Source of the DNA: AP-15 sp963735445
GTDB taxonomy: Bacteria; Pseudomonadota; Alphaproteobacteria; ATCC43930; CGMCC-115725
Assembly (NCBI GenBank): GCA_963735445.1
Contig: CAVTLC010000008.1
Location: forward strand, 1-64,000
Direction of reading: 5' to 3'
Length of the DNA: 64,000 nucleotides
Below the pieces are notes generated by a model. It was given only the letters and a program-made list of their open reading frames with translations. It did not search any database and had not been told where the DNA came from. The position numbers were made by a program, and so were the translations under genes. Below are positions 46,701 to 56,433 of this stretch, piece by piece; the stretch's first letter is position 1; each line of letters begins with the position of its first letter.

Positions 46701-47112
46701 CCGAGAACTGGTGGCAGAAACCGAGGCTATGACCGAGCGTGCCGAGGCAGCACTGGCGATATTAGAGCAGGCCTTTGAAGACGTCGCGCGAACCGGCTTG
46801 CGGTGGTTTCGATCGGAACTGCATCGCGGGCGCGGCGAGATCCTGTTATCTCGTCGGCCCGTGGACTTCTCCGCTGCTGAAGACGCTTTTCAAGCAGCGC
46901 TCTACGAGGCCCGCAGCCAGCAGGCGCGCAGCCTTGAACTGCGTGCAGCGCTCAGTCTTGCCCGGCTCTATTGTGCCAGCGGACGTGAGCAACTGGTGCC
47001 GCAGCTAGTCGAACCCGTGGTAGCGATGTTCAAAGAGGAGCCGCAATTTCTCGAGATTGGACACGCATACCGGCTTCTCGACGATATTCGTCGGTCACCC
47101 GCACACCACTGA
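43762..47112 (+). CDS. SAM domain - class III cyclase - STAND-type ATPase/TPR protein
   Basis: ATG 43762 is chosen because GAGG lies five bases upstream and the SAM domain begins at once (MAEWLEALGLEQYTQVFAEN), giving 1116 residues. The cyclase domain (about 75-250) keeps both metal aspartates, Asp85 (MFGDLVGST) and Asp129 (FMGDGVLVYF). An AAA/STAND ATPase follows with Walker A GEAGIGKS (299-306) and Walker B LLLVEDVHWADPS. A C-terminal helical TPR region spans roughly 650-1110. Proteins of this kind are thought to gate cyclase output by ATP and ligand state. Unlike the cyclase-related genes at the left end, this one is complete. Confidence 0.88.
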   Translation: MQQMAEWLEALGLEQYTQVFAENGVDLDVLPDLTDRDLEELGVLLGHRRKLLRAAAAREAAGREVRGPGGEESAERRQLTVMFGDLVGSTALSARLDPEDLRRIYRAYRDACVRVVNHYDGFLAQFMGDGVLVYFGYPRAHEDDAERAVRAALDIITSVGWLRTPAGEPIAARIGIATGLVVVGDLSTQQQAVVGETPNLAARLQAMAEPGTVVVAGSTRALLGELFQLRALGSTELKGLAEPVTTWVVEGAASAESRFEMVRARRLTRFVGREDEFAELDKWWSLACQGDGKLVLISGEAGIGKSRFAEQFAAHIADEPHIQLGCQCSPYHTASPFHPIIEHLKRAAGLDPGDPPDRQLDKLEAMIALATPRVGEVAPLLAAMLSLPSGDRYPPLGLSAVERRQQTLRALVDQLEGLASQKPVLLLVEDVHWADPSTLEVLGLLAERVNRLPILTLVTSRPEFEARAAGLVNASLVTLGRLGQVQALAMVEQVTGGKTLPSQVSAQIVAKADGVPLFVEELTKTVLESGLLVEESGRYRLDGPLPPLAIPATLHDALMARLDRLAPVKEIVAIGALIGREFSSALLSAVAGRDQATLDNALAQLEAADLVFRTGQPPDLRYRFRHALVQDAAYESLLRSRRQVLHQRIASALCERFPVVTETEPEFVAHHFAQAGLIEPAVEWWSKAGEQAAGRSAYLEAISHYDHAIALADTLPDDPDRRRPRLRLQIAYGQMLLTARGHGAMETTTAFTRARELAAAIEDPGERFPVYYGLWSATHSRGEVVSAREVADAFLREAEGQPNSPEAGIAHRTVGTTCSMEGDLVGACAHFERTLRTYDSKRDQALRYRFGHDQGVAAMFHLAIALWQLGEVGRAGKLANDGLTLAVESHHIPTVVRGYGLKCLFEALRHDPARTMPSAKALCALSREHNLHSSYLPIGTFFYGWACWWAGEKEAGSAAMRQAIDHFQAHNTDALYLHFYRELVAETEAMTERAEAALAILEQAFEDVARTGLRWFRSELHRGRGEILLSRRPVDFSAAEDAFQAALYEARSQQARSLELRAALSLARLYCASGREQLVPQLVEPVVAMFKEEPQFLEIGHAYRLLDDIRRSPAHH

Positions 47113-47852
47113 TGCGGCCGGAATATTGGAACATCAAAGCCACCCAGGCTTGTCTCTCTTTGATCAACGGCCTACCTTTACAGACTGTATACGGATCTTG
47201 AAATGGTGATAGAGTTGCTTGCAGAGGCGGGACTTTGAATAGGTAATAGTGTTTAAGCTTGAGACTATACTTGTCCCTGTAAATTTGTTGGCAAACCGAC
47301 AAAAAGAGCATTGATCGCCGACGACTAGCTCGCCGGCTCGCGCTGTCCCAGCATCAGCTGACATCCGTGTATCGAGGATTCCGCTGGCACGCGAACCGCT
47401 TTCCCATGCATTACTCCGAAGGTGACGCAGTAAGCCCAGGAAGGCGGGGAACCAGAAGGTTATCGGACGCACGCACACAGGGGGGAGACATGGCTGCCAA
47501 TCAACTTGGCAGTGCTTGCACCCCAAAGTTAGCGCTTCTGCGACGATGTCCAAAGCAGTCACTGACCAACGCATCCAGAACACCCGAACCGCGCCTACTT
47601 AAGGCGCTGGCGGGCCAACGAGCAGAGGTGTAAGATCATCCACAAGGGAGTCCTCTCCTATGACGCGCTATCGGTTCCGGGCCCCGTCTTGACATGGAAC
47701 GATCCGAAAACCAGGGTGCTTAGGCGCGACGCGCTCGCACCCCGCAATGGTCGCTGAGTTGCCAAGGATGATGTGTGACCTTGCGCCGGCGCGAGACAAA
47801 GGTCCTTGACCGATCTTGCACCGGCTTCACGACAACTGAATTTAACGTCGCC
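47113..47852. other. Convergent intergenic region
   Basis: About 740 bases lie between the cyclase-ATPase gene and the C-S lyase gene. Short frames on both strands have unconvincing composition and no ribosome sites. I found no tRNA-like cloverleaf or long repeat. It appears genuinely gene-poor. Confidence 0.4.
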
Positions 47853-49016
47853 TTACCGCCTCCGCACCGCCTCTCCCATCCGCCCAACAATCTCCCTCAG
47901 TATTGCCGCCGGCGTCGCGAAATTCAGCCGCGCGAACCCCGCGTAATCCGCGCCAAAGGTCTCGCCAAAATTCAGCCCAACCCTGGCCTGATCCAGAAAG
48001 AACTGCCCGGCCGGGCACGGCAATTCCAGCGCCCGGCAATCGAGCCAGGCCAGATATGTCGCCTCCGGCACTCGCATCGTCACGCCTGGAAGCTCGCCGG
48101 CAAGTGTCGCCGCCAGCCAATCGCGGTTCGCCTGCAGCTGCGCAAGAATCTCATCCAACCACGGCTGCCCGTCATCCCACGCCGCGACCGTCGCATCGAC
48201 CCCGGTCACCCCCGGCGAGCCGAGCAGCCGCGACGGGATGCGCTTCGCAAAGCCTTCCTTTAGTGCGGGCGCGCCAAAATGCATGACGGCGCAGCGCAGA
48301 GCCGGAATGTTAAAACTCTTGGTCGCCGAGGTGATCGTGATGGTGCGCGCCGCGATCTCCGGATGCAGCGACGCGAGCGGAATATGCGCGTTGCCAGGAT
48401 AGACGATGTCCGCGTGGATCTCGTCGGACACCACCACCAGATCATGCCGGATCGCGAAGTCCGCCACCTCCTCCAGTTCTGCCCGGCTGAACGCGCGCCC
48501 GGTGGGGTTCTGCGGATGGCAGAATATCAGCATGCGCAGGCGCGGATCATGGGCTGCCTCATAAGCGCCCAGGTCGAGCACCCAGCGCTTGCCGTTATCG
48601 CGCATCGGGTTGGCGATCAGGCGGCGGCCCGTATCCTCGATGGCGCGCATGAAGGGCGGGTAGGAGGGAAGCTGCAACAGGATCGCGTCGCCCGGTTCGC
48701 TGAACGCCATAACCGAGGAGAAGCTGGCCTGCACCAGATCGCCGACCGCCATCGTATCGGCTTGATCGGTCTGCCAGCCGAAGCGCCGCTCCATGCGGCG
48801 GACGAAGGCCGCAGCCAGCACGCCGTCGCGCGCAGCATAGCCGTATTCCTGATCTCGCGTCAGGCGCGCCAGCGCAGCCGTGATCGAAGGCGCGACGCCG
48901 AAATCCATGTCCGCGACCCACGCCGGCAGTACGTCCGGCGGAAACTTGTGCCACTTGTTAGTGCGCCGCGCCCGCAACCTGGCGATATCGAAGTCGGTTG
49001 CTGCGGTCGTTGTCAT
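47853..49016 (-). CDS. PatB/MalY-type PLP-dependent C-S lyase (aminotransferase class I/II fold)
   Basis: ATG 49016, with GGAGAG upstream, gives 387 residues. The Met at 49031 overlaps that Shine-Dalgarno and is less likely. The PLP fold is clear: NKWHKFPPDVLPAWVADMDF at the start, FCHPQNPTGRAF, SDEIHADIVYPG and the PLP lysine in TSATKSFNIPALR. PatB-type enzymes release a thiol, pyruvate and ammonia from cystathionine or related Cys conjugates. It stands alone, so its pathway is not indicated. Confidence 0.9.
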   Translation of the reverse strand: MTTTAATDFDIARLRARRTNKWHKFPPDVLPAWVADMDFGVAPSITAALARLTRDQEYGYAARDGVLAAAFVRRMERRFGWQTDQADTMAVGDLVQASFSSVMAFSEPGDAILLQLPSYPPFMRAIEDTGRRLIANPMRDNGKRWVLDLGAYEAAHDPRLRMLIFCHPQNPTGRAFSRAELEEVADFAIRHDLVVVSDEIHADIVYPGNAHIPLASLHPEIAARTITITSATKSFNIPALRCAVMHFGAPALKEGFAKRIPSRLLGSPGVTGVDATVAAWDDGQPWLDEILAQLQANRDWLAATLAGELPGVTMRVPEATYLAWLDCRALELPCPAGQFFLDQARVGLNFGETFGADYAGFARLNFATPAAILREIVGRMGEAVRRR

Positions 49017-49585
49017 GGATCTTCTCTCCATTGTGGCGCGCGGCCCCCGGGGGCGGCGAGGATCAACGGATTTATCCTCCGGCGACGACGCCTACACCAC
49101 ATCAGGAATTCGAATTGTAGAAGACTGTTATCTCACCGCGACACGAGCGAGTCAGAGAGCAAAAGAGCGCGAGCGAATCCCTCCGGCCTCGCTACCTTAT
49201 TGACGCACTCGGCTCGGTCCCCCCGGTGCAGCGCACTGACGAGGCGGCATGAGGCGCGAAGCGCGCAGTCCAACCGTCTGTTGCGTAACGCGTTTTCCGT
49301 CTGATAAGATCGTCAGCGAAGGTGTCGTATTTTTTTACAGGCGCTACGTGCCCCGAGTAGTTAATAAACCCCTCAAAACAAAGGCATTTGGCGGCGCAGA
49401 ACGGGTGGGGTCGCGCTTATCGGTGTCGCTAATTTTAACATTATGTAACCAACGCGCAACATAAAGTCGTGTCAACCTGTTGTTTTGTCTAGAAATCATG
49501 TCTTCGGCATGGCGATTGCCGCGTCGGATACGACGCAGGATCGCTGTAGGTGAGCCGTTGGCTCACCCGATCTGCGGAGGGTGAG
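49017..49585. other. Divergent intergenic region
   Basis: About 570 bases lie between the C-S lyase gene and the second PEP-CTERM gene. The right part (49430-49500) is AT-richer and likely promoter-bearing. Unlike the first PEP-CTERM gene, no well-spaced sigma-54 promoter is visible. Confidence 0.35.
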
Positions 49586-50263
49586 ATGCGGACATTAGCT
49601 TTGAGAACATTGGGGCCGCTGGCTCTGTTGGCATTGGCGGCCACGGCACAGGCAGATCCGGTCCAGCCAAACGGATCGTTCACCGCGTCGATAGCGGGAC
49701 CCAATTCGGTCAATACCGGAAATATCACCACGGCGACAACAGCGCTGACGTTGAGCGGCGCTGAGATGGTCGGATCGTTCATGGATCCGTTTCTCGGCAA
49801 CGCCGATAATTTTTGCGGTGCCGCCGGGAATGGCTGCACCGCCGCGCATGCCCCAGGATATTTGACAACAGGGAATGCTGTCACCCAGATCACGTCGATG
49901 TCGACATATCCGGTCAATTTCACCGGCGCGTTTGGCGACACGGTTAAGGTTACCAACGCAACAGGCACGGTGACGTTCAACTTCACCAGCATCTTCACCA
50001 ATGTGCTGACAAACGGTGCGCTGGATCTGGTGTTGACCGGCACCTTTGGCGGCGATACGACAGGAAATTACTTGGCGGGTCAGGCGGCCAACATGTCGAT
50101 TGCCTGCACCCAGGTCCAGCCGGGCGCTGCGATCGGTTGTGTAAAGACGATCTCGAGCCCGCCGGCGTCGATCCCCGTCGATGCCCCCGAGCCGGCGTCG
50201 CTGGCGTTGCTCGGCTCCGCACTGCTCGGCTTTGGCGTGCTGCGCCGCCGCCGTAAGCTCTGA
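49586..50263 (+). CDS. PEP-CTERM sorting domain protein
   Basis: ATG 49586 follows GGAGGGTGAG directly and gives about 225 residues. A signal peptide (LGPLALLALAATAQA) precedes a Thr/Asn/Gly-rich body. The C-terminal signal reads PEPASLALLGSALLGFGVLR plus RRRK, a textbook PEP-CTERM ending. It would be processed by an exosortase encoded elsewhere and placed at the cell surface. Four Cys in the mature part could form disulfides. It is not close in sequence to the first PEP-CTERM protein. Confidence 0.88.
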   Translation: MRTLALRTLGPLALLALAATAQADPVQPNGSFTASIAGPNSVNTGNITTATTALTLSGAEMVGSFMDPFLGNADNFCGAAGNGCTAAHAPGYLTTGNAVTQITSMSTYPVNFTGAFGDTVKVTNATGTVTFNFTSIFTNVLTNGALDLVLTGTFGGDTTGNYLAGQAANMSIACTQVQPGAAIGCVKTISSPPASIPVDAPEPASLALLGSALLGFGVLRRRRKL

Positions 50264-50367
50264 TATCAACGAACACCCCTGGCAGCAGAGGCGGCGTCAT
50301 TTGGACGCTGAGCGCTACTGACCACGAATGCGTTCCAGATTGGGACGCGAAAGCGTTCGGTGAGCAA

Positions 50368-50823
50368 TCACTCCGTGCCTGTGCGGCCGCGCCTGGGGTC
50401 CGGGCCCGGGTCGCGCCCGGCCGCAACCTCGGCCAGGCGGCCGAGGTAATGGGTCCAACCCTCAGCATGACCGGCGCATTGTTCGGCATTGGGCAGGCCA
50501 GTGTGGGTCAGGCGCAGTAGCGTTCCTGGCGGCTGCTCGATCAGGTCGATCTCGACCAGGCTAGACCCCGGCGGCACCACCTCACTGCCGTCCCAGCCGA
50601 AGCTGTAGGCTAGCCGATGTACTGGCACGACTTCGCGGAAGGAGCCGCGGGCGAAGCGGGCCCCGGTGACATTGACCAGGTAGAGCCCGCCGGGCGCTGG
50701 CTCTACCTGCGCCTCGGTTCCCATCCAGCGCAGGATCTTCTCCGGATCGGTCAGGAGGGCGAAAACCGCTGCGGGCGGCGCCGGGATGTGCGTCTCGCGG
50801 CGAACAATGAGGGCCTCTTGCAT
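50368..50823 (-). CDS. SRPBCC (AHSA1-type) family protein
   Basis: ATG 50823 gives about 151 residues. The helix-grip fold signature is visible: VRRETHIPAPPAAVFALLTD, EKILRWMG, GGLYLVNVTG and LRLTHTGLP near the end. Members bind hydrophobic ligands or act as stress proteins and are often paired with ArsR regulators. No ArsR gene is next to it here. A short, highly charged tail (DPGPDPRRGRTGTE) follows the domain. Confidence 0.82.
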   Translation of the reverse strand: MQEALIVRRETHIPAPPAAVFALLTDPEKILRWMGTEAQVEPAPGGLYLVNVTGARFARGSFREVVPVHRLAYSFGWDGSEVVPPGSSLVEIDLIEQPPGTLLRLTHTGLPNAEQCAGHAEGWTHYLGRLAEVAAGRDPGPDPRRGRTGTE

Positions 50824-50977
50824 CGGTTTTCCCCGGGAATGCAATGCCTGCCCCGCCAACGGCGGAGGATACAGGCGCCGACGTCAGGGCGTTGCTCGAG
50901 GATACATCGGTGGGGGCCGGCTGCGCTATTGCGGCGCTGGGGATGACAGCCGCTGACCGCGGCGGCAAGATCGCCGC

Positions 50978-52033
50978 ATGGATCTGCCCGCACCCCTTGC
51001 CTGGCTGGTGGACGAGGCCACCGCTTCGCCCGGCCCTGACCGGTTCCTGGCCGAGCTCGGCGGCCTCCTGTTGACAGGCGGTCTGCCGCTAGCCGGCGGC
51101 GCCCTGACGCTCGCGGTGCCGCACCCGATTATCGCCGGCCGCACCTGGATGTGGCGGGCCGAGACCGGGACGGTGATCGAGGCGCTGGGTTTCGCCGGTG
51201 ATCCGCTCAACCAAGCCGGGCACCACTGGCTGGCCGGTCTTGGCCCGGTGCAGGAGGACGTGGTCGGCTCGGCGGCGGCAAATCCGGTCTTGGGCTGGGC
51301 CGGGACCCGGTCGTTCGCCCCCGCTGAAGCATGCCGACTGCGCCAGACGGCTCGCTTCGCCGCGGCGCCCTTGGCCGCCCTGGCCGCGCGGGCGGGGTTG
51401 GCAGCGCTACTCGAGGCCTATCTCGGCCGGCGCAGTGCCGCCCGGGTACAGGCTGGGGCGCTACATCGCGGCACTGGGGAGACCATCCGCGCCGTGCTAC
51501 TCTGTGCCGACTTGCGCGACTTCACCGCCCTGTCCGAGGCGACCGAGCCTGCCGTGATGATTACCGCGCTCGACGCCTGGTTTGACCGCATCGCCGGGGC
51601 GGTGCACGCTTTTGGCGGCGAAGTGCTAAAGTTCATCGGCGACGGCGTGTTGGCGATTTTCCCGGTCACCGCCATGCCAGCCGAGGCCTGCGAGGCGGCA
51701 CTGCGCGCAGTCGCCGCTGCCCGCGCCGGTATGGCCCATTTCAATGCGGTGCGGCAAGAGCGGGGTCTGCCGGGGCTGCCCTTCGGCGCGGCACTGCATC
51801 TTGGTGAAATGCTGTGGGGAAATATTGGAGCGGCCGACCGCTTAGACTTCACCGCCATCGGCCCGGCAGTCAATCTGGTCAGCCGGCTGGAGGGGCTATG
51901 CCGGCCGCTCGGCCGCTCGGTGCTGATCTCGGGCGCGGTCGCCGCCGAGACGACCACGCCATTGGTGCCGCTCGGCGAACACGTGCTGCGCGGCATCGCG
52001 GCGCCCTGTGCCGTCTTCACGCTGCCGGATTGA
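50978..52033 (+). CDS. Class III adenylate/guanylate cyclase with N-terminal sensor-like region
   Basis: This 351-residue soluble protein has an N-terminal half (about 1-160) rich in Ala and Leu, without a recognised motif. The catalytic domain (about 165-345) carries both metal aspartates (LLCADLRDFT and FIGDGVLAIF) and the TAIGPAVNLVSRLE segment that lines the active site. It therefore looks catalytically competent, unlike the degenerate copy at 2630-4415. It runs divergent from the SRPBCC gene. Confidence 0.85.
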   Translation: MDLPAPLAWLVDEATASPGPDRFLAELGGLLLTGGLPLAGGALTLAVPHPIIAGRTWMWRAETGTVIEALGFAGDPLNQAGHHWLAGLGPVQEDVVGSAAANPVLGWAGTRSFAPAEACRLRQTARFAAAPLAALAARAGLAALLEAYLGRRSAARVQAGALHRGTGETIRAVLLCADLRDFTALSEATEPAVMITALDAWFDRIAGAVHAFGGEVLKFIGDGVLAIFPVTAMPAEACEAALRAVAAARAGMAHFNAVRQERGLPGLPFGAALHLGEMLWGNIGAADRLDFTAIGPAVNLVSRLEGLCRPLGRSVLISGAVAAETTTPLVPLGEHVLRGIAAPCAVFTLPD

Positions 52034-52076
52034 TGAGCCAATGATTCTTTGAAGTTGCCAGCCGCCGCGGGGTCGC

Positions 52077-52901
52077 TCAGTCGATGCGTTCGAGGATTGC
52101 GTTAAAGAGCTCGGTGCGGTGCTCTTCGAGATTGCGGGCGGAGTTGCGGAACATCGCCCGCCAATCGTCGCCGAGGATCAGATGCGTACCGAGCGGCGGC
52201 GGTCCGCTCTCGGTGTTGCGCGATCGCCTCGCGGCGGATTGCAACGCCTCTTGTGTCGTGTCCTGCCAGGTGACGACGCGAAAGCCGGCGGTTTCGAGTT
52301 TTGCCCGCGTCTCGTCGGCCGAAAACAGAAAGCTGATCGCGGGCTCGCGCGCCCACTGTACTGGAAAATATGGCGGACCGCCCGGCCCGGCCGCGACCTC
52401 TTGCAAGGCGAGCTTGCCGCCGGGTTTGAGCACGCGCCGCATCTCGCGGTAGAGACGGTCGCGGTCGGCGATGTTCATTGCCGCATTTTGCGACCACACC
52501 ACGTCAAAGTCTGCATCACCGAACGGGAGTTCGAGAGCGTTGCCCTGCCGGTAATCGACGAGGGCCTCAAGCCCGGTGCGCTGGGTTAGCATCTCGGCGA
52601 TGCGGACAAACTCTGCCGTCAAATCGACGCCGCTGACCTTGACGCCGTAACGCCAAGCGAGAAAACGCGACGGCCCGCCGAGCCCTGAGCCGACATCGAG
52701 CACACGCTCAGTGCCGGAGAGGCCAAGCAGTTCCGCAAGCCGGATCGTCGCCGGGCGCTGCCCGCCATGAAATTCGTCGACCGGCGCCAGATCATCCGGC
52801 GTCAGATGATCGATGTCTTTACCCATCGCGCGCAATGCCGCGAGGATCGCCGCCCCGAGGTCATCGCTCGTGTAATGCTGTTCGACCGGATTGCCGGGCA
52901 T
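52077..52901 (-). CDS. SAM-dependent methyltransferase (class I)
   Basis: The 274-residue product has motif I VLDVGSGLGGPSRFLA, motif II SGVDLTAEF, the FDVVWSQNAAMNI motif and LKPGGKLALQEV. The overall pattern resembles small-molecule N- or C-methyltransferases of the sarcosine/dimethylglycine or UbiE type. The N-terminal PVEQHYTSDDL is common in that group. The substrate is not predictable. It is convergent with the cyclase gene. Confidence 0.85.
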   Translation of the reverse strand: MPGNPVEQHYTSDDLGAAILAALRAMGKDIDHLTPDDLAPVDEFHGGQRPATIRLAELLGLSGTERVLDVGSGLGGPSRFLAWRYGVKVSGVDLTAEFVRIAEMLTQRTGLEALVDYRQGNALELPFGDADFDVVWSQNAAMNIADRDRLYREMRRVLKPGGKLALQEVAAGPGGPPYFPVQWAREPAISFLFSADETRAKLETAGFRVVTWQDTTQEALQSAARRSRNTESGPPPLGTHLILGDDWRAMFRNSARNLEEHRTELFNAILERID

Positions 52902-53174
52902 GTCGATCCCCCCAAGGCCACTCTGGCACGATGATAAATTGAAGCTTCAACGCGAGCGATCGGCATTTTCCGATCGATCCGCCTTCTTCGGCGCAAGTGA
53001 CGATGTCGCCGAGATCAACCGGCGCTGCTCCCGTGTGAGCCGGGTCACATCCGAAATTCGCGAAGAGTGATAGCGGTCATTGCCGACGGAGGATTTGCTC
53101 GCGGCGCGCCGACGGCTAACGGCGGGACCGCGGGCCGCTCCGTCAAAGGCGGATCTAATAGAGGAGACATCGAG

Positions 53175-53840
53175 ATGGCCCATAAGCGGACAAAGCCAAA
53201 AGGACAACAACGCACCTACGGCGTCTTGGTAGGCGCCATCAAAGACGGCAAGGAGGAACCGAACGGGCGCTCACCTCACTATGAGATCTGGGTCCACGCC
53301 GATCGCGATTACCGGATCGCGGTCAATGTGAGATCGGTTGACGGGAGCGAGGTCCTTGCGCACTACGATCCCAACTTTGTCAGTCCATCGAGGCTGGATC
53401 TTGCAGGGATCGCTGCCCGGCCGGGCGGCTTTACCAAGCTGCAAACCGGGCGCAATGGCAATGGCATCGACTACATTCGGAGTGATTTGTTTCCGCTTCG
53501 AGCGATGGCACCCATTCCACCCGATGGTCAAGGCGTGACATTGAGCAACCTGCTCGATGGCCAAATCGAACGAGCCAAAGCCGATAACGCAGCCGTCGTC
53601 ATCGCATTTGGCGAGTTCTTTGCCGACCACGGAAGCGATCAAACCTTTGGCTTTTCGCCCGAGCTCGGGGTTCACGACATTCACATGATGCAGGGCAACA
53701 CTGGCAGCTTTGCCAACGACAACCGGATCAATGGCGACGGAGCGCTGTTCATCCGGTTCACGGGAGGCGAAACGGTCGCTCTGTTTGTCCGCTTTAGCGA
53801 GCAATCGACGACCACCGACGATAGCGGCCGACCGACGTAG
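53175..53840 (+). CDS. DUF2278 family protein
   Basis: ATG 53175, with GGAG upstream, gives 221 residues. DUF2278 features are YGVLVGAIKDGKEE, SPHYEIWVHADRDYRIAVNV and the C-terminal FSPELGVHDIHMMQGNTGSF. The function of this family is not established. There is no signal peptide. It runs divergent from the methyltransferase gene. Confidence 0.75.
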   Translation: MAHKRTKPKGQQRTYGVLVGAIKDGKEEPNGRSPHYEIWVHADRDYRIAVNVRSVDGSEVLAHYDPNFVSPSRLDLAGIAARPGGFTKLQTGRNGNGIDYIRSDLFPLRAMAPIPPDGQGVTLSNLLDGQIERAKADNAAVVIAFGEFFADHGSDQTFGFSPELGVHDIHMMQGNTGSFANDNRINGDGALFIRFTGGETVALFVRFSEQSTTTDDSGRPT

Positions 53841-53986
53841 AGGTTGTACCTGAACCCAAGGTTTCGGTCTCCGATTTCAAAACACAAAGGCATTGAGCGC
53901 GCACTCCCTGTATATGGTCTCCCGATGTGAAAGCCGGCCGCGCCTGATCAAACAGCACGCGGCCGAAGGATCGGGAGGCCGAGGCC

Positions 53987-56310
53987 ATGGGTGAATTCGC
54001 GTTGGGGCAGGCGGTGCCGCGGTTCGAGGACCCGCGGCTGTTGCGCGGCGGCGGCCGCTATGTCGACGACTTGGTGCTGCCGCGCATGGTCTTTAGCTAT
54101 GTCCTGCGCTCGCCCTACGCGCATGCCCGGATCCGTTCGATCGATACGAGTGCAGCGAAGGCGGCGCCGGGGGTATTGGCGGTGCTGACCGGCGCCGATT
54201 GGGAGGCCTCGGGCTGGGGCGATCTGCCGGTGCCGGCGAGGCCTGCGCCTGCGCGACGGCACGCCGGCCTTTCGGCCGCGCTTTCCGGCGTTGGTCAAAG
54301 ACCGGGTGCGCTGGGTCGGCGATTACGTCGCCTTTGTCGTAGCACTGACCCGTCATCAGGCCGAGGACGCCGCCGAACTGATCGCGATCGATTACGAGCC
54401 ATTGCCGGCGATCGTCTCGACCGCGGAGGCCGTCGAACCGGACTCGCCGCTGGTTTGGGAAGAAGCACCGGGCAATGTTGCGTTCTTTCATACCGAGGGC
54501 GATGCGGCAAAAACCGAAGCGGCGATCGCCGGGGCGGCGCATGTCGTTCGCCGCCGGCTGGTCGTCAACCGGGTGACCGCCGCAGCAATGGAGCCGCGCG
54601 GCGCCATCGGTGACTACAACCCCGCTGCCGATAACTACACGATCTACACGACCTTGCAGCGCATCCACTCCTACCGCGCCGAGCTGGCGACCCAGGTGAT
54701 GAAGGTGCCGGAGAGCCATGTCCGGGTCGTTGCCGGTGATATCGGCGGCAGCTTTGGCATGAAATCGGCGATCTACAACGAAGTGCCGTTGGTGTTGCTG
54801 GCCTCGAAACTGGTCGGCCGGCCGGTCAAATGGACCAGCACCCGATCGGAGGCGTTTCTTGGCGACGCCCAGGCGCGCGACAATGTCAGCGATGCCGAGT
54901 TGGCGCTCGACGCCGACGGCCATTTCCTCGGCTTCCGGGTGCGCACGATCTCGGCGGTCGGCGCCTATCCGCAGACCGGCTCGAATGCGTTTGTCGCCAA
55001 TCTCGGGACCCTCGCCGGGGTTTATCGCACCCCCGCGGTGCGCGCCGAAGTGACCGCGGTTTACACCAATACCAACCCGGTGCGGCCCTATCGCGGCAAT
55101 GGCCGGCCCGAATTCGCCTATGTCATCGAGCGCATGGTCGATGATGCCGCCGACGAACTCGGCATCGATCCGGTCGAATTGCGCCGCCGCAACATGATCC
55201 CGCCCGAGGCGATGCCGTTCAAATCGGGACTGACCTTTACCTATGATTGCGGCGAGTTCGCCAAGAACCTCGAAATGGCTTTGCGGCTCGCCGGCGCCGA
55301 CGGGTTCGAACGCCGCCGCGCCGAAGCGCGGGCGCGCGGAAGGCTGCGCGGCCTCGGCATCTCCAACACGATCGAGCGCGCCGCGGCCGGCGGCTTCGAG
55401 GCGGCCGAGGTGCGGTTCGACCGCAGCGGCACGGTGACCCTGGTCTCGGGCTCGATCACCCAGGGCCAGGGGCACGAGACGGTCTACAAGCAATTACTGT
55501 GCGACCGGCTCGGCATCGACCCCGAACACGTCCATTACGTCCAGGGCGACACCGACAAGGTTGCAAACGGAGAGGGCACCGGCGGGTCCCGCTCGGCCGC
55601 ACTCGGCGGGTCGGCGGTCCACCTGGCAACCGAAAAGATCGTGACCAAGGCCAAAGCGCTCGCCGCGCATCTGCTCGGCGCCGAGGCGGAAGAGGTCAAG
55701 TTCGAGGATGGGTTCTTTACCGCGCCGCGCTCGAACCGGGCGTTGACGATCGCCGATGTCGCGGTCGAGTCGTTCAACCCGCCGAGCCTACCCGACGGCA
55801 TGGAGCCGGGGCTGATCGCGGCCGCCGCCTTTACGCCCAAACAGCAGAATTTCCCGAACGGCAGCCACATCTGCGAGCTTGAGGTCGATCCCGATACCGG
55901 CGAGGTCGAGATCCTGCGCTACAGTGTCGTCGACGATGTCGGCACGGTGATGAACCCGTTATTGCTCCACGGGCAAATCTGTGGCGGCGTGGTGCAGGGC
56001 ATCGGGCAGCTATTGATGGAAGACATCCGCTTTGATCCGGCGAGCGGCCAGATGTTGACCGGCACGTTTATGGATTACGCGATGCCGCGCGCCGTCGGAT
56101 CTGTGCGGGTTCGACCTCGACAGCAACCCGGTGCCGACCAAGACCAACCCGCTCGGCGTCAAGGGGGCCGGCGAGGCCGGGGCGGTCGGCGCCATGCCCG
56201 CGGTCGCCAACGCGCTGGTCGACGCGCTGTCACCGCTCGGCATCCGCCATGTGGAAATGCCCGCCACCCCCGAGCGCCTATGGCGCGCCATCCGCGCCGC
56301 CCGCGCATAA
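53987..56310 (+). pseudogene. Xanthine dehydrogenase-family molybdopterin-binding subunit, two frameshifts
   Basis: The gene starts well (LGQAVPRFEDPRLLRGGGRY). A +1 break at about 54240 (GGCGAGGCC) is followed by the true continuation (LRLRDGTPAF, then VKDRVRWVGDYVAFVVA). The central part is intact: DIGGSFGMKS, PYRGNGRPEF and GEGTGGSRSA. A second +1 break near 56095 (CGCGCCGTC) is followed by LCGFDLDSNPVPTKTNPLGV and KGAGEAG, which holds the catalytic Glu, ending at 56310. With both corrected the subunit is about 774 residues, normal for CoxL-like large subunits. FAD and iron-sulphur partner genes are absent. Two +1 events in otherwise conserved sequence suggest base-call errors or recent loss. 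Confidence 0.78.
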
Positions 56311-56433
56311 AGGGACGCGCTTGTATCCGTGCGTTTCGTGGACCGGTGCTAGTGCGAGTTCAGCTGATACTTGAGAACCGCTCGTCCGCACTCATTGTCC
56401 CTTACCGGCGCTGGCGACCGAAAAAATGCGCGA

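Noticed and set aside
47113..47852. Possible tRNA or small RNA in the long gap
   Set aside because: No cloverleaf arms or conserved T-loop sequence could be identified by eye, and no promoter-terminator pair is evident.
49500..49560. Possible sigma-54 promoter before the second PEP-CTERM gene (TGGCGATTGC)
   Set aside because: The GG to GC spacing is about seven bases instead of twelve, so it does not fit the -24/-12 geometry.
54093..55493. 466-codon open frame on the minus strand
   Set aside because: It is antisense to the molybdopterin subunit, whose conserved motifs clearly mark the plus strand as coding.
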